Source: Bacillus zhangzhouensis (GTDB lineage: Bacteria; Bacillota; Bacilli; Bacillales; Bacillaceae). From it: a DNA stretch of 64,000 nucleotides. Below are positions 23,925 to 33,197 of this stretch, piece by piece. Position 1 is the first letter of the stretch, and each line of letters starts with the position of its first letter. The stretch lies in the NCBI GenBank assembly GCA_025809375.1, contig CP099514.1:1054001-1118000 (forward strand), given 5' to 3'. The translations under genes were made by a program, and so were the position numbers. The notes under the pieces are model-generated. The model searched no databases. It saw nothing but the letters and a program-made list of their open reading frames with translations, and was not told the DNA's origin.

Positions 23925-25676
23925 ATGAAACGCATGTCTCTAACTGTTTTGTCCATATGTCTGTTTGTTTTTTCGTTTTTTTTCCCTGTCAGCCAAGTCA
24001 ATGCGAATGAATCTCATGGGAGTAAAGTAGCTGTTGGTAAAGACGGCATGGTGGCTACTGCTCACCCGCTGGCATCAGAAGTAGGTGCTGATGTATTGAA
24101 GAAAGGTGGAAACGCAGTGGATGCTGCTGTTGCCATCCAGTACGCACTGAATGTGACAGAGCCAATGATGTCTGGAATAGGCGGCGGTGGTTTTATGATG
24201 GTTTATGATGGGAAGACGAAAGAAACATCGATCATCAATAGTAGAGAACGAGCACCACAGGGCGCAACACCTGACATGTTTTTAACGGATGAGGGAAAAG
24301 TCATCCCATTTGCTAAGCGGTCTACACACGGTCATGCGGTCGGTATTCCAGGGACAGTAAAAGGTCTTGAGGCAGCATTGGATAAGTGGGGGACCCGTTC
24401 GATGAAGGAATTGATTGAGCCTTCCATTCAGCTTGCAGAGGATGGATTTGAAATTGATTCTGTCCTGGCACAAGCCATTGAAGATCATCAAGGAAAGCTG
24501 AAAAAAACAGCAGCAGCGCCAATCTTTCTTCCAGATGATCAGCCGCTCAAGGAAGGCGATCTGCTTGTACAGCCAGATCTTGCAAAAACATTTAAACTCA
24601 TCGCGAAAAAAGGAAGCAAAGCAATTTATGAAGGAAAAGTAGCAAAGGCAGTTGCAAATACAGTCCAAGATTTTGGCGGAACGATGACAACTGATGACAT
24701 TGGTCATTATGAGGTCAAGACTGACAAGCCTATCTGGGGGGACTATAAAGGATACCAGCTTGCAAGTATGCCTCCTCCAAGCTCGGGCGGTGTGTTTATG
24801 CTGCAAATACTCAAAATACTAGATCGCTTCAATCTATCTCAATATGACCCCAAATCATTCGAAAAATATCAGCTGCTTGCTGAAACAATGCATCTCTCCT
24901 ATGCTGACCGTGCTGCATATGCAGGCGACCCCGAATTCGTAGATGTTCCACTAAAAGGACTACTAGACGATGATTACATTTCAAAAAGAGCCTCTCTCAT
25001 TCAATTAGATCACATGAATAAAAACCCGAAAGAAGGAAATCCATGGGCGTATGAGGATGAAAAAAATCCATCCCCAATTGTCCCGCAGCCAGAAGATAAA
25101 ACCATTGGCGAAACCACTCATTTTACTGTTGCCGATCAGTGGGGAAATGTCGTGTCATTCACAACAACCATTGAACAGTTATTTGGTACAGGGATTCTTG
25201 TTCCAGGATATGGATTTTTCTTAAACAATGAACTAACAGATTTTGATGCAAGACCAGGCGGAGCAAATGAAGTCCAGCCGAATAAACGTCCATTATCCAG
25301 TATGACCCCGACTATCATATTCAAAGATAACGAGCCGGTCATGACTGTTGGCTCTCCTGGAGGAACGACCATTATTGCTTCTGTTTCACAAACGATCCTG
25401 AACTTGCTTGAATACGACATGGAGCTGCAAGACGCGGTGGAAGAGCCGCGGATTTATACAAACAGTACAACTTCTTATCGTTACGAAGTAGGTGTTCCCC
25501 TTGATGTGAGAACGAAGCTAAATGATCTGGGTCACCGTTTTGGCAGTTCACCTATCGATATAGGAAATGTGCAAGCCTTACTAATTGATCGAAAAGCAGG
25601 GACATTTACTGGAGTAGCTGACTCCTCGAGAAATGGAACCGCTGTTGGTGTCAATTTAAAGCGATCTGCCGATTAA
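23925..25676 (+). CDS. ggt: Gamma-glutamyltranspeptidase
   Basis: A secreted 583-residue enzyme. It has a signal peptide (hydrophobic residues 4-22, cleavage near VNA-NE). The large subunit carries GGNAVDAAVAIQYALNV and GIGGGGFMM. The autoprocessing site is at the threonine of GETTHFTVADQWGN near residue 398, which becomes the N-terminal nucleophile of the small subunit. The glycine loop SPGGTTI follows. It hydrolyses glutathione and gamma-glutamyl compounds, including polyglutamate. The ATG at 23925 has GGAAGGGG upstream. In B. subtilis ggt is elsewhere, so this is a local rearrangement. Confidence 0.92.
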   Translation: MKRMSLTVLSICLFVFSFFFPVSQVNANESHGSKVAVGKDGMVATAHPLASEVGADVLKKGGNAVDAAVAIQYALNVTEPMMSGIGGGGFMMVYDGKTKETSIINSRERAPQGATPDMFLTDEGKVIPFAKRSTHGHAVGIPGTVKGLEAALDKWGTRSMKELIEPSIQLAEDGFEIDSVLAQAIEDHQGKLKKTAAAPIFLPDDQPLKEGDLLVQPDLAKTFKLIAKKGSKAIYEGKVAKAVANTVQDFGGTMTTDDIGHYEVKTDKPIWGDYKGYQLASMPPPSSGGVFMLQILKILDRFNLSQYDPKSFEKYQLLAETMHLSYADRAAYAGDPEFVDVPLKGLLDDDYISKRASLIQLDHMNKNPKEGNPWAYEDEKNPSPIVPQPEDKTIGETTHFTVADQWGNVVSFTTTIEQLFGTGILVPGYGFFLNNELTDFDARPGGANEVQPNKRPLSSMTPTIIFKDNEPVMTVGSPGGTTIIASVSQTILNLLEYDMELQDAVEEPRIYTNSTTSYRYEVGVPLDVRTKLNDLGHRFGSSPIDIGNVQALLIDRKAGTFTGVADSSRNGTAVGVNLKRSAD

Positions 25677-25689
25677 AACCATTTCCCGG

Positions 25690-25730
25690 GAAAAGAAGCG
25701 CCTCTTCAAGATGGCGTTTCTTTTTTTGTT
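25690..25730 (+). terminator. Terminator of ggt
   Basis: AGAAGCGCC pairs with GGCGTTTCT across TCTTCAAGAT, followed by T7. Confidence 0.75.
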
Positions 25731-25736
25731 TAAATA

Positions 25737-26235
25737 AAAAACTGAGTTGACACACTGTGAATAGTTTGAATATCTAATCACATCAATCATACATAGTTGA
25801 TCGGACAACCGAAGGCTTTTGGCAATTTGAAGTACAGAACTGTGATGTATTCAGGCGGCTAAAGGTCTTTTTTGCGTATGAAACGGCAAGGTTGGTGTCA
25901 CTATTATTGGATAACATGGGAGCGGGATAACGTGAATTACGTTATGGTCAGCAGGAACTGAGCCGTTAGCTGTGTTAGGCGTTTTATATACTGCCTATTC
26001 TTATGCTTTCTAGTATCACAGGACTGAACCAGCCGACAAGCATCGTCATAGTGAAAATCAACTGAAGATAGGGGCTTGGCAGATGGCACATATCTGCAGT
26101 TTCTGATACTAAAGGAAAGCTTTTTTTAAAGCCTGATCCTCATATCCGGAAAGTCTATGACAGGGTGGGGCTATCTCGAATATTCGGAGGGCACTGCATG
26201 ATATTCAGATGAATGAGTGTATGAGATTGAAAGAG
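25737..26235. other. Decayed intergenic stretch, no intact gene
   Basis: About 500 bases without an open frame of useful length. Short protein-like pieces appear in different frames, for example LFLKPDPHIRKVYDRVGLSRIFGG at about 26120-26195 and VLYTAYSYAF near 25985, interrupted by stops. It looks like a pseudogene too far decayed to name. Confidence 0.35.
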
Positions 26236-26288
26236 AAAGAGAAGTTCTTTGGAAAAGGGCTTTGCCTTTCTCTTTTTTTGATAAAAGA

Positions 26289-26302
26289 TGAAAACGCTTA
26301 AA
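26289..26302 (+). promoter_or_regulatory. Candidate cre (CcpA) site
   Basis: TGAAAACGCTTAAA differs from the cre consensus TGWAANCGNTNWCA at one position. It lies 17 bases before the promoter -35, so carbon control of the dehydrogenase operon is plausible. Confidence 0.45.
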
Positions 26303-26318
26303 AATGAGAGAGAAATGC

Positions 26319-26347
26319 TTGACTTCGATGACACTTAAACGTATGAT
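26319..26347 (+). promoter_or_regulatory. Sigma-A promoter of the dehydrogenase operon
   Basis: TTGACT, a 17-base spacer, and TATGAT. No -24/-12 (GG-N10-GC) element of the sigma-L kind used by the B. subtilis aco operon is seen. Confidence 0.7.
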
Positions 26348-26394
26348 TATTACAAATGTAACATATAAGAACAAATGTAAAGGGGAGAGAAGAA

Positions 26395-27378
26395 ATGCAA
26401 AAACAAATCACTTTGCCTGAACAGATTAGTCATGAGAAATTAGCAGATTTATATAAACAAATGTGGTTAGTAAGATATTTTGATGAAAAGGTCGATCAAT
26501 TCTTTGCAAAAGGACTTATCCATGGCACCACTCATTTATGTGTTGGACAGGAAGCGTCAGCTGTTGGATCGATTGCCGTGTTAAAGGATGAAGATAAGAT
26601 CGTCAGCACACACCGAGGACATGGTCACTGTATTGCAAAAGGGGCAGAGGTCAATAAAATGATGGCTGAATTGTTTGGACGTGAAACCGGCTATTGTAAA
26701 GGAAAAGGCGGCTCCATGCATATCGCGGACTTAGAAAAAGGAAATCTTGGGGCAAATGGAATTGTTGGCGGCGGTATCCCGCTGGCAACAGGTGCAGCGC
26801 TCACATCTAAAATGAAGCAGGAAGGTTTTGTTGTTCTTTGTTTCTTCGGAGATGGTGCCACAAATGAAGGCAGCTTCCATGAAGCATTAAACCTTGCGTC
26901 TATTTGGGATTTACCGGTTGTGTTTATTTGTGAAAACAACCAGTACGGCATGTCTGGCTCTGTGAAAGAAATGATCAACATTGAAGATATTTCTACAAGA
27001 GCAGAAAGCTACGGAATGCCAGGAAAAACGGTTGATGGAAATGACATGGTCGAAATTATGAACACAGTAGATGAAGCAGTCAGCCGTGCGAGAGCGGGAG
27101 AAGGTCCATCACTTATTGAAATGAAAACGTACCGCTGGAAGGGCCACTCTAAGAGTGATGCGAAAAAATACCGTACACGTGAAGAAGAGACAGAGTGGAG
27201 ACAAAAAGATGGAATTAAACGCTTTAAGTCTCTCTTGATTGAACTGAATGTTTTGACAGAAGAGCAGGCAGCAAGCTTACAGGAAGAAGCAAAGCAGGAA
27301 ATTGAAGCGTCTGTAGAATTCGCCAAAAACAGTAAAGAACCGTCAATTGACACACTATTAGAGGATGTATACGCCTAA
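26395..27378 (+). CDS. acoA: Acetoin/2-oxoacid dehydrogenase E1 alpha (TPP-dependent)
   Basis: A 327-residue TPP-dependent E1 alpha subunit. It has the THRGHGHCIAKGAEV region, the MHIADLEKGNLGANGIVGGG loop, and the TPP/Mg motif GDGATNEGSFHEALNLASIW followed by ENNQYG. The sequence is clearly closer to AcoA than to pyruvate dehydrogenase. With E1 beta it decarboxylates the substrate and passes the acyl group to E2 lipoyl. It is the first gene of a four-gene operon. Substrate (acetoin or another 2-oxo compound) is inferred from family resemblance. Confidence 0.8.
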   Translation: MQKQITLPEQISHEKLADLYKQMWLVRYFDEKVDQFFAKGLIHGTTHLCVGQEASAVGSIAVLKDEDKIVSTHRGHGHCIAKGAEVNKMMAELFGRETGYCKGKGGSMHIADLEKGNLGANGIVGGGIPLATGAALTSKMKQEGFVVLCFFGDGATNEGSFHEALNLASIWDLPVVFICENNQYGMSGSVKEMINIEDISTRAESYGMPGKTVDGNDMVEIMNTVDEAVSRARAGEGPSLIEMKTYRWKGHSKSDAKKYRTREEETEWRQKDGIKRFKSLLIELNVLTEEQAASLQEEAKQEIEASVEFAKNSKEPSIDTLLEDVYA

Positions 27379-27394
27379 TTAGGAGGGGAATCAC

Positions 27395-28390
27395 GTGACA
27401 AAAACAACAGTGAGAGAGATTTCGTATTTAGAAGCCGTTCGAGAGGCTATGAGTCAGGAAATGAGAGTAAACCAAGATGTCTTCATTTTAGGTGAAGATA
27501 TCGGCGTATATGGAGGTGCTTTTGGGGTCACGCGCGGCATGATTGAAGAATTCGGTCCAGAGCGCGTTCGCAATACACCTATCTCAGAGGCTGCTATTGC
27601 AGGCGGGGCAGTCGGAGCGGCTTTAACCGGGATGCGTCCGATTTTAGAGCTTCAATTCTCTGATTTTATGACAATCGCAATGGATCAGCTAGTGAACCAA
27701 GCAGCCAAAACACGATACATGTTTGGCGGAAAAGGGAAGGTGCCGCTCGTTGTAAGAACACCAGCAGGATCAGGAACGGGTGCAGCGGCGCAGCACTCAC
27801 AAAGCTTAGAAGCGTGGATGGCACATATTCCAGGACTCAAAGTGGTTCAGCCTTCAACAGCCTATGATGCAAAAGGACTGTTAAAAGCGGCAATGGATGA
27901 TGACAACCCTGTCATTTTCTACGAGCACAAGCTTTTATATAAAACAATCGGTGAAGTACCTGAAGAGCAATATTCAATTCCTCTAGGGAAAGCAGATGTG
28001 AAAAGAAGCGGGAAGGACGTCACGATTGTAGCAACAGCGATTATGGTACACAAAGCGTTAGAAGCGGCGAAGGAACTAGAAGCAGAGGGAATCGATGTTG
28101 AAATCATTGACCCAAGAACACTCGTCCCATTAGATGAAGAAACGATTATCGAATCTGTGAAGAAAACAGGTAAATGTATCGTCGTTCATGAAGCGGTAAA
28201 ACGAGGCGGCTATGGCGGAGAGATTGCAAGTATGGTAGCGGAAAGTGAAGCTTTTGACTATTTAGATGCTCCAATTAAACGACTTGGCGGTCTTGCGGTC
28301 CCAATACCATACAACCCGACGCTGGAAAAAGCGGTCATTCCACAAGTGCCAGATATTATTGAAGCAGCAAAAGAGCTTGTGCGCTCTTAA
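27395..28390 (+). CDS. acoB: Acetoin/2-oxoacid dehydrogenase E1 beta
   Basis: A 331-residue E1 beta subunit of the transketolase-like type. Motifs: [50 protein letters not shown], and the C-terminal [14 protein letters not shown]. It forms the active site with E1 alpha. It starts with GTG 27395, preceded by AGGAGGGG, 17 bases after the E1 alpha stop. Confidence 0.82.
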   Translation: MTKTTVREISYLEAVREAMSQEMRVNQDVFILGEDIGVYGGAFGVTRGMIEEFGPERVRNTPISEAAIAGGAVGAALTGMRPILELQFSDFMTIAMDQLVNQAAKTRYMFGGKGKVPLVVRTPAGSGTGAAAQHSQSLEAWMAHIPGLKVVQPSTAYDAKGLLKAAMDDDNPVIFYEHKLLYKTIGEVPEEQYSIPLGKADVKRSGKDVTIVATAIMVHKALEAAKELEAEGIDVEIIDPRTLVPLDEETIIESVKKTGKCIVVHEAVKRGGYGGEIASMVAESEAFDYLDAPIKRLGGLAVPIPYNPTLEKAVIPQVPDIIEAAKELVRS

Positions 28391-28407
28391 GTAAAGGGGA
28401 GAAGATC

Positions 28408-29730
28408 ATGCCAAAAGAGATATTTATGCCGAAGCTAAGCAGTACGATGGAAGTCGGCACCTTGCTTCAATGGTTTAAAGAAGAAGGAGATTCGGTTGAA
28501 ATCGGTGAGCCTCTTTTTGAAATTATGACAGACAAGATCAATATTGAGGTGGAAGCCTATGATGATGGTATTTTTCTAAAGAAATATTATGAAGCCGATG
28601 ATCAAATTCCAGTTAATGCTGTCATTGGATACATCGGAGAGGCAAATGAACAGGTGCCAAGCGAACCGCCAGCACAATCAGATGAAGATTCACCAGGCAG
28701 CAGCGAATTGTCTTCATCAGACACGGCTTCATCCAGTTCTACTGAAGCCGGAAAAACTGATGAAAAAGTACGTGCCACACCTGCAGCGAGAAAAATGGCA
28801 AAGGATCATCATGTAGCGATTCATGAGGTATCTGGCACAGGACCTAAAGGCAGGGTTCAAAAGCGTGACGTCGAGGCGGCCGTCCACTCTAGTGAGAAAG
28901 ATCAGCGCGTGTCACCGCTTGCAGAAAAAGTGGCTGCTCGTGAAGGAATCAATTTAGCCAATGTTGCTGGATCTGGTGCACACGGGAAAATTATGAAGAG
29001 TGATGTAACGGCAGCAGCTGTACAAACAGCAGAGTCTTCTCCAGTGAAAATACAAAAACTAGCTGGCATGAGAAAAGTGATCGCTGATCGCATGTCACAA
29101 AGTGCCTTTACAGCACCGCACGTGACATTAACAAGTGAAATCGATATGACAAAAGCAAAAGAAGTACGCAAACAGCTATTGCCAGCAATTGAAAAAGAGA
29201 CAGGCTACAGACTGTCGTTCACAGAAATTATCATTCATGCGGTCAGCAATGTACTCACGCGCCACTCACATATCAATATGACGTTTGAACAAAATGAGCT
29301 CCATTTCCATGACGATGTGCACATTGGTCTCGCTGTCGCTGTAAAAGATGGCTTAATGGTTCCAGTCATTTCTCATGCAAACCAAAAAGGATTAAAACAG
29401 CTGACAAAAGAGGCAAAAGAAATCGGCCGAAACGCACGTGACCAAAAACTGCTGCCAGACCAGCTGAAAGGGTCCACTTTTACCATTAGTAACTTAGGGA
29501 TGTATGCCATTGATACCTTTACCCCGATTATTAATCAGCCAGAAGTGGCGATTTTAGGGGTTGGGCGCATTCAAGAAAAACCTGTTGTAGTAGATGGAGA
29601 CATTCAGGTGCGGCCGATGATGGGCGTTAGTTTATCGTTTGATCACCGAGTGGTAGATGGCGCACCAGCGGCTGCCTTTTTAACAGATCTAAAAAAAGTG
29701 CTTGAACAACCATTTGAATTGCTAATGTAG
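28408..29730 (+). CDS. acoC: Dihydrolipoamide acyltransferase E2 with two E3-binding domains
   Basis: A 440-residue E2. The single lipoyl domain is residues 1-78 with the lipoylated Lys43 in MTDKINIE. A Ser/Glu-rich linker follows (80-120). Two peripheral-subunit-binding domains come in series: residues about 122-158 (RATPAARKMAKDHH to GRVQKRDVEAAV) and 167-204 (RVSPLAEKVAAREG to GKIMKSDVTAAA). The catalytic domain ends with the DHRVVDG motif (His413, Asp417). The B. subtilis AcoC I recall has a differently worded lipoyl region, so orthology is not certain. Ribosome site AAAGGGGAG. Confidence 0.78.
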   Translation: MPKEIFMPKLSSTMEVGTLLQWFKEEGDSVEIGEPLFEIMTDKINIEVEAYDDGIFLKKYYEADDQIPVNAVIGYIGEANEQVPSEPPAQSDEDSPGSSELSSSDTASSSSTEAGKTDEKVRATPAARKMAKDHHVAIHEVSGTGPKGRVQKRDVEAAVHSSEKDQRVSPLAEKVAAREGINLANVAGSGAHGKIMKSDVTAAAVQTAESSPVKIQKLAGMRKVIADRMSQSAFTAPHVTLTSEIDMTKAKEVRKQLLPAIEKETGYRLSFTEIIIHAVSNVLTRHSHINMTFEQNELHFHDDVHIGLAVAVKDGLMVPVISHANQKGLKQLTKEAKEIGRNARDQKLLPDQLKGSTFTISNLGMYAIDTFTPIINQPEVAILGVGRIQEKPVVVDGDIQVRPMMGVSLSFDHRVVDGAPAAAFLTDLKKVLEQPFELLM

Positions 29731-29733
29731 GAG

Positions 29734-31125
29734 ATGAATCGGATGACGAAAACGTATGATCTGACAGTCATTGGCGGAGGGCCTGGCGGGTATACTGCCG
29801 CCCTTCAAGCAGCTGAGCGTGGACGGAAGGTCGCATTGATTGAAGAGGATTTTCTAGGCGGTACTTGTTTAAACCGGGGCTGTATTCCTTCAAAGACACT
29901 GCTCAAACATGCAGAAGTCATTGAATCAATTGAGAAGGCGAAAAGCTGGGGAATTGAAACAGGTGATTTGATCCTTTCCTTTGATAAAATGAAAAAGCGC
30001 AAAGATGATGTCATTGAAAAGCTCAGAAGCGGAATTGCCTTTTTATTAAAGCAAGGAAAGATTGATGTATATAACGGCAGAGGTACAGCTGTTACAAAGC
30101 ATCGGATTGAGATTAAAAAACAAGATGGTTCAGAATCGATTGAAACGAAAGAGCTCATCATTGCCACTGGGTCTTCACCTGCCATTCCGCCAATACCGGG
30201 CCTTCAAGACATTCAATTTGACACAAGTGATACGATCTTTGACATCCCAGATATTCCTGCTTCTGTCATTATTATTGGCGGCGGTGTTATTGGACTTGAG
30301 CTGGCATGTATCTTCCAGAGTCTTCAATCAAAAGTCACGATTATTGAAGCGGCTTCGTCCATTATTCCGCAAGAGGAGGAGGAAGCATCTAAGCTGCTAG
30401 AAAGAGAATTAAAGAAAAAAGGCATTCATATCGCGAAGAAAACCACTGTGACAGAGGTGACAGAAAACGAAGGAATCAAAGCCGTTCATGCAGCAGACGA
30501 TAAAGGAGAGACGCATATCTTTACGGCTGAAAGACTGCTTGTTTGTGTAGGAAGAAGACCTAGCGTTTCTGCTGTCAGCCAGCTTGACCTTCAGTTGGAT
30601 GGTCCTTTTATCAAGGTGAACGACAAGATGCAGACAAGCGTGGAAGGTGTCTATGCAGTTGGGGATGTCGCTGGCGGCTATCAGCTTGCTCACGCAGCGA
30701 TGGCAGAGGCCGCTGTTGCGGTCAGTAATATTTGCGGTGTGTCTGAAAAAATGAATGCTGATATCATGCCTAGATGTATTTATACATTACCAGAGATAGC
30801 AAGTGTTGGTTTAACTGAAAAAGAGGCAAAAGCCAAAGGACTTAGCGTGCGGGCAGAACGATTTGATTTAGCAGCAAGTGGTAAAGCACTAGCGGCAGGC
30901 GAGCAAACAGGTTTTATTAAATTGGTATATGATACAGCCTATGGTGAAATGATTGGTGCGACGATGGTTGGCCCGCACGTCACAGAGATGATTTCAGAAG
31001 CTTCCTCCTTTATGTATTTAGAAGGAACAGCAGAAGAGATGGCGAAAATGATTCATCCGCATCCGACCATCTCAGAAGGTTTTTATGAAGCAGCACTTGA
31101 TATCGTGAGTAAGCTGAGAAAATAA
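29734..31125 (+). CDS. acoL: Dihydrolipoyl dehydrogenase E3
   Basis: A 463-residue flavoprotein that reoxidises the lipoyl group and makes NADH. N-terminal FAD motif GGGPGGYTAALQAAERG, redox disulfide in GGTCLNRGCIPSK, NAD motif IIIGGGVIGLELACIF, second FAD motif VYAVGDVAGGYQLAH, and the C-terminal dimer motif HPHPTISEG with the catalytic histidine. The open frame starts with ATG at 29734; an internal ATG at 29743 is possible (MTKTYDLTVIGG), and GGAGATGAATC fits that one better. It is the fourth gene of the operon. The dedicated acoR regulator of B. subtilis is absent. Confidence 0.88.
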   Translation: MNRMTKTYDLTVIGGGPGGYTAALQAAERGRKVALIEEDFLGGTCLNRGCIPSKTLLKHAEVIESIEKAKSWGIETGDLILSFDKMKKRKDDVIEKLRSGIAFLLKQGKIDVYNGRGTAVTKHRIEIKKQDGSESIETKELIIATGSSPAIPPIPGLQDIQFDTSDTIFDIPDIPASVIIIGGGVIGLELACIFQSLQSKVTIIEAASSIIPQEEEEASKLLERELKKKGIHIAKKTTVTEVTENEGIKAVHAADDKGETHIFTAERLLVCVGRRPSVSAVSQLDLQLDGPFIKVNDKMQTSVEGVYAVGDVAGGYQLAHAAMAEAAVAVSNICGVSEKMNADIMPRCIYTLPEIASVGLTEKEAKAKGLSVRAERFDLAASGKALAAGEQTGFIKLVYDTAYGEMIGATMVGPHVTEMISEASSFMYLEGTAEEMAKMIHPHPTISEGFYEAALDIVSKLRK

Positions 31126-31154
31126 TTACCAAACAAGGGATAGGGAGGAGATGC

Positions 31155-31705
31155 ATGTGCACGTCCAGCTTCATCAGAAAAGCGGCACTTGTGACAGGTA
31201 GCACAGATGGATTTGGAGAAGCCATCTGCCTTGGCTTTAGCCCGGGCAGGTGCACATGTTTTTTTACACACGTTTCATGATGAATCAAAGGATAAAACCA
31301 TTCGTGCAGATGATATCATCTGCTGAAATGGAGCTGGGCGACACTGGCTGTGAACTTATATGGTCTTTACTACTGCATCAAACCGTTGGCACCCTATATG
31401 TGTGAACGGCAGGAAGACAGTGTTGTCATTATTGGATCAGGATGGGTAATAACCGGCTCAGGCGGGCGGTATCAATATTATGCATCAAAAGCAGATGTTT
31501 TGAATTGATGCGATCGTATAGGAATTAGGCTCACATCATATACGCATCAATGTGATTGCCCCCCGCGTGATTGAATCTCAAATGCTTGATACACTCTATC
31601 CTACTGTAGAGGAGACTCTCACACGTGACGAGGGGAGTTAATCTGCACGGACAAATTATCCTGTTAGACGGAAGGAGATTGTATCAGCCGAAATATACTG
31701 AGGGA
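31155..31705 (+). pseudogene. Short-chain dehydrogenase/reductase, pseudogene
   Basis: Recognisable SDR pieces occur in shifting frames: KAALVTGSTDGFGEAI (Rossmann motif TGxxxGxG), NLYGLYYCIKPLAPYM, VVIIGSGWVITGSGG, the catalytic YYASK, and a final part around INVIAPRVIESQMLDTLYP and GQIILLDG. Several frameshifts, stops and an internal deletion of roughly 150 bases separate them. It is in the same direction as the dehydrogenase operon. It was probably part of the same catabolic locus. Confidence 0.8.
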
Positions 31706-31816
31706 AAAAGAGCGGAGAGTTCATCGCTCTTTTTGTCATTTTCATAACAATTGTTCCAATTGGAAACGAATGTTTGGTATACTGGTAATCATAGTATATT
31801 AAAAGGATGATGACAC

Positions 31817-32773
31817 ATGCTGAATTGGGAAGAAAGACGACAGCTCGTCAAAGTTGCTCATCTTTATTATACAGACGGGTGGACGCAGCAGGAAATTGCA
31901 AAAAAGCTCAATGTCTCAAGACCAGTCATTTCAAAGCTTTTACAAAAAGCAAAAGATGTAGGAATCGTTGAAGTGTACATTAAAGACGAAAGCATTCATA
32001 CGGTGGAACTTGAAAAGCAGCTAGAAACGACCTTTCAATTAACAGATGCCGTCGTTGTCCCAAGTGTTGGGACAATGTCTGAGATGGTGAAGCGGGCAGT
32101 CGGTCAAGCAGGTGCCTATTATTTGTCTAAAAACATGAAAGATGCGGAGAAAATCGGTATTTCATGGGGGACGACGCTTGCTGAGCTTGTAAAAGAATAT
32201 CCGTTTGAACGAAGAAACAATGTGAAGGTCATTCCTTTAGAGGGCGGAATGGGCAGGCAGGCAGTCGACATTCATGCCAATCAGCTTGCATATGAGCTGG
32301 CAAAGAAAATGAACGGCACGTGTTCCTACTTATATGCCCCTGCGATCTTAGAAACAGAAGAATTAAAAGAACGGCTTATGGCGATGCAGGACATAGAAGC
32401 TGTGCTTGAAGAAGGCAGAAATGTGGATATTGCCCTCATCGGTATTGGCAACCCGCACAAAGGGTCGACTTTAAAAACAGTCGGTTATTTAAAAGAAGAG
32501 GATTTATCTGGTTTAAGGCAATCTGGGGCTGTCGGTGATATTGGCTTTCGTTTCTTTGATGGAGACGGAAAACCTGTCCAAGATGAACTGAATCAAAAGG
32601 TTATTGGCTTATCGCTGGAACAATTAAAAAACGTCAAAACGGTCATTGCAGTTGTAGAAGGAACCCATAAAGCTGAGAGTATTTTAGGGGCTCTAAATGG
32701 CGGTTTCATCCAGGTACTGGTGACAGACGAACTAACAGCGGCAGCCATCTTAAAGGAAGCAGCCGTCCAATAA
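31817..32773 (+). CDS. SorC/DeoR-type transcriptional regulator
   Basis: A 318-residue regulator. The N-terminal helix-turn-helix is at residues about 18-42 (YTDGWTQQEIAKKLNVSRPVISKLLQKA), and a C-terminal sugar-phosphate-sensing domain follows (GISWGTTLAELV, GGMGRQAVDIHANQLAYELA, and a GIGNPHKGSTLK loop). Proteins of this family bind phosphorylated sugars and usually repress catabolic genes nearby. Likely targets are the upstream dehydrogenase operon or the SDR remnant, but that is inference. A weak AAGGATGATG site precedes ATG 31817. Confidence 0.82.
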   Translation: MLNWEERRQLVKVAHLYYTDGWTQQEIAKKLNVSRPVISKLLQKAKDVGIVEVYIKDESIHTVELEKQLETTFQLTDAVVVPSVGTMSEMVKRAVGQAGAYYLSKNMKDAEKIGISWGTTLAELVKEYPFERRNNVKVIPLEGGMGRQAVDIHANQLAYELAKKMNGTCSYLYAPAILETEELKERLMAMQDIEAVLEEGRNVDIALIGIGNPHKGSTLKTVGYLKEEDLSGLRQSGAVGDIGFRFFDGDGKPVQDELNQKVIGLSLEQLKNVKTVIAVVEGTHKAESILGALNGGFIQVLVTDELTAAAILKEAAVQ

Positions 32774-32837
32774 AAGGCTGGCAGCGTTCGAATGGGGATA
32801 ACAAGAGCAGCATCAAACGAGAAAGGAGCTGTGTATC

Positions 32838-33167
32838 TTGAAGCAAACCGAAATGGAAGCAAACCTACACTGTACTCGGTGCCAAGAAGAGACCCTCCAC
32901 AGCATCGTTTATGTGAATGATCAGATGAAAAGTGTTGAGTGTACAGAGTGTCATCAGAAGATCAGCGTGCAAGTCGACATCATGAAGGAATTTTACAAAG
33001 AAGTATACGAGAAAATAGCGACAAAGCCAAAGCGGATCACGCAGGAATATAAGTCGAACCTGAATGGATTTATCTCAAGGCTTCCAATCCGTGTGCTTAG
33101 TAAGCCATACCGGCTCATGAGATATTTAAACGAATCATACAAAGTGATCAAACAATATAAAAAATAA
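32838..33167 (+). CDS. Conserved hypothetical protein with a zinc-ribbon start
   Basis: A 109-residue protein starting at TTG 32838 with AAAGGAGC upstream. CTRC near residue 12 and CTEC near residue 35 form a likely zinc ribbon. The rest is basic, with FYKEVYEKIATKPKRITQEYKSN and a helical end. No signal peptide or membrane segment. I recognise it as a conserved Bacillus small protein but know no function. It lies on its own between the SorC regulator and steT. Confidence 0.65.
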   Translation: MKQTEMEANLHCTRCQEETLHSIVYVNDQMKSVECTECHQKISVQVDIMKEFYKEVYEKIATKPKRITQEYKSNLNGFISRLPIRVLSKPYRLMRYLNESYKVIKQYKK

Positions 33168-33197
33168 AGCAGAGACTTTTTAGCGCTCTGCTTTTTT
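33166..33197. terminator. Bidirectional terminator before steT
   Basis: AAGCAGAG pairs with CTCTGCTT across ACTTTTTAGCG; T-runs on both strands serve the two convergent genes. Confidence 0.8.

Noticed and set aside
26240-26394. Sigma-L (-24/-12) promoter for the dehydrogenase operon
   Set aside because: No GG-N10-GC element is visible, whereas a good sigma-A promoter is.
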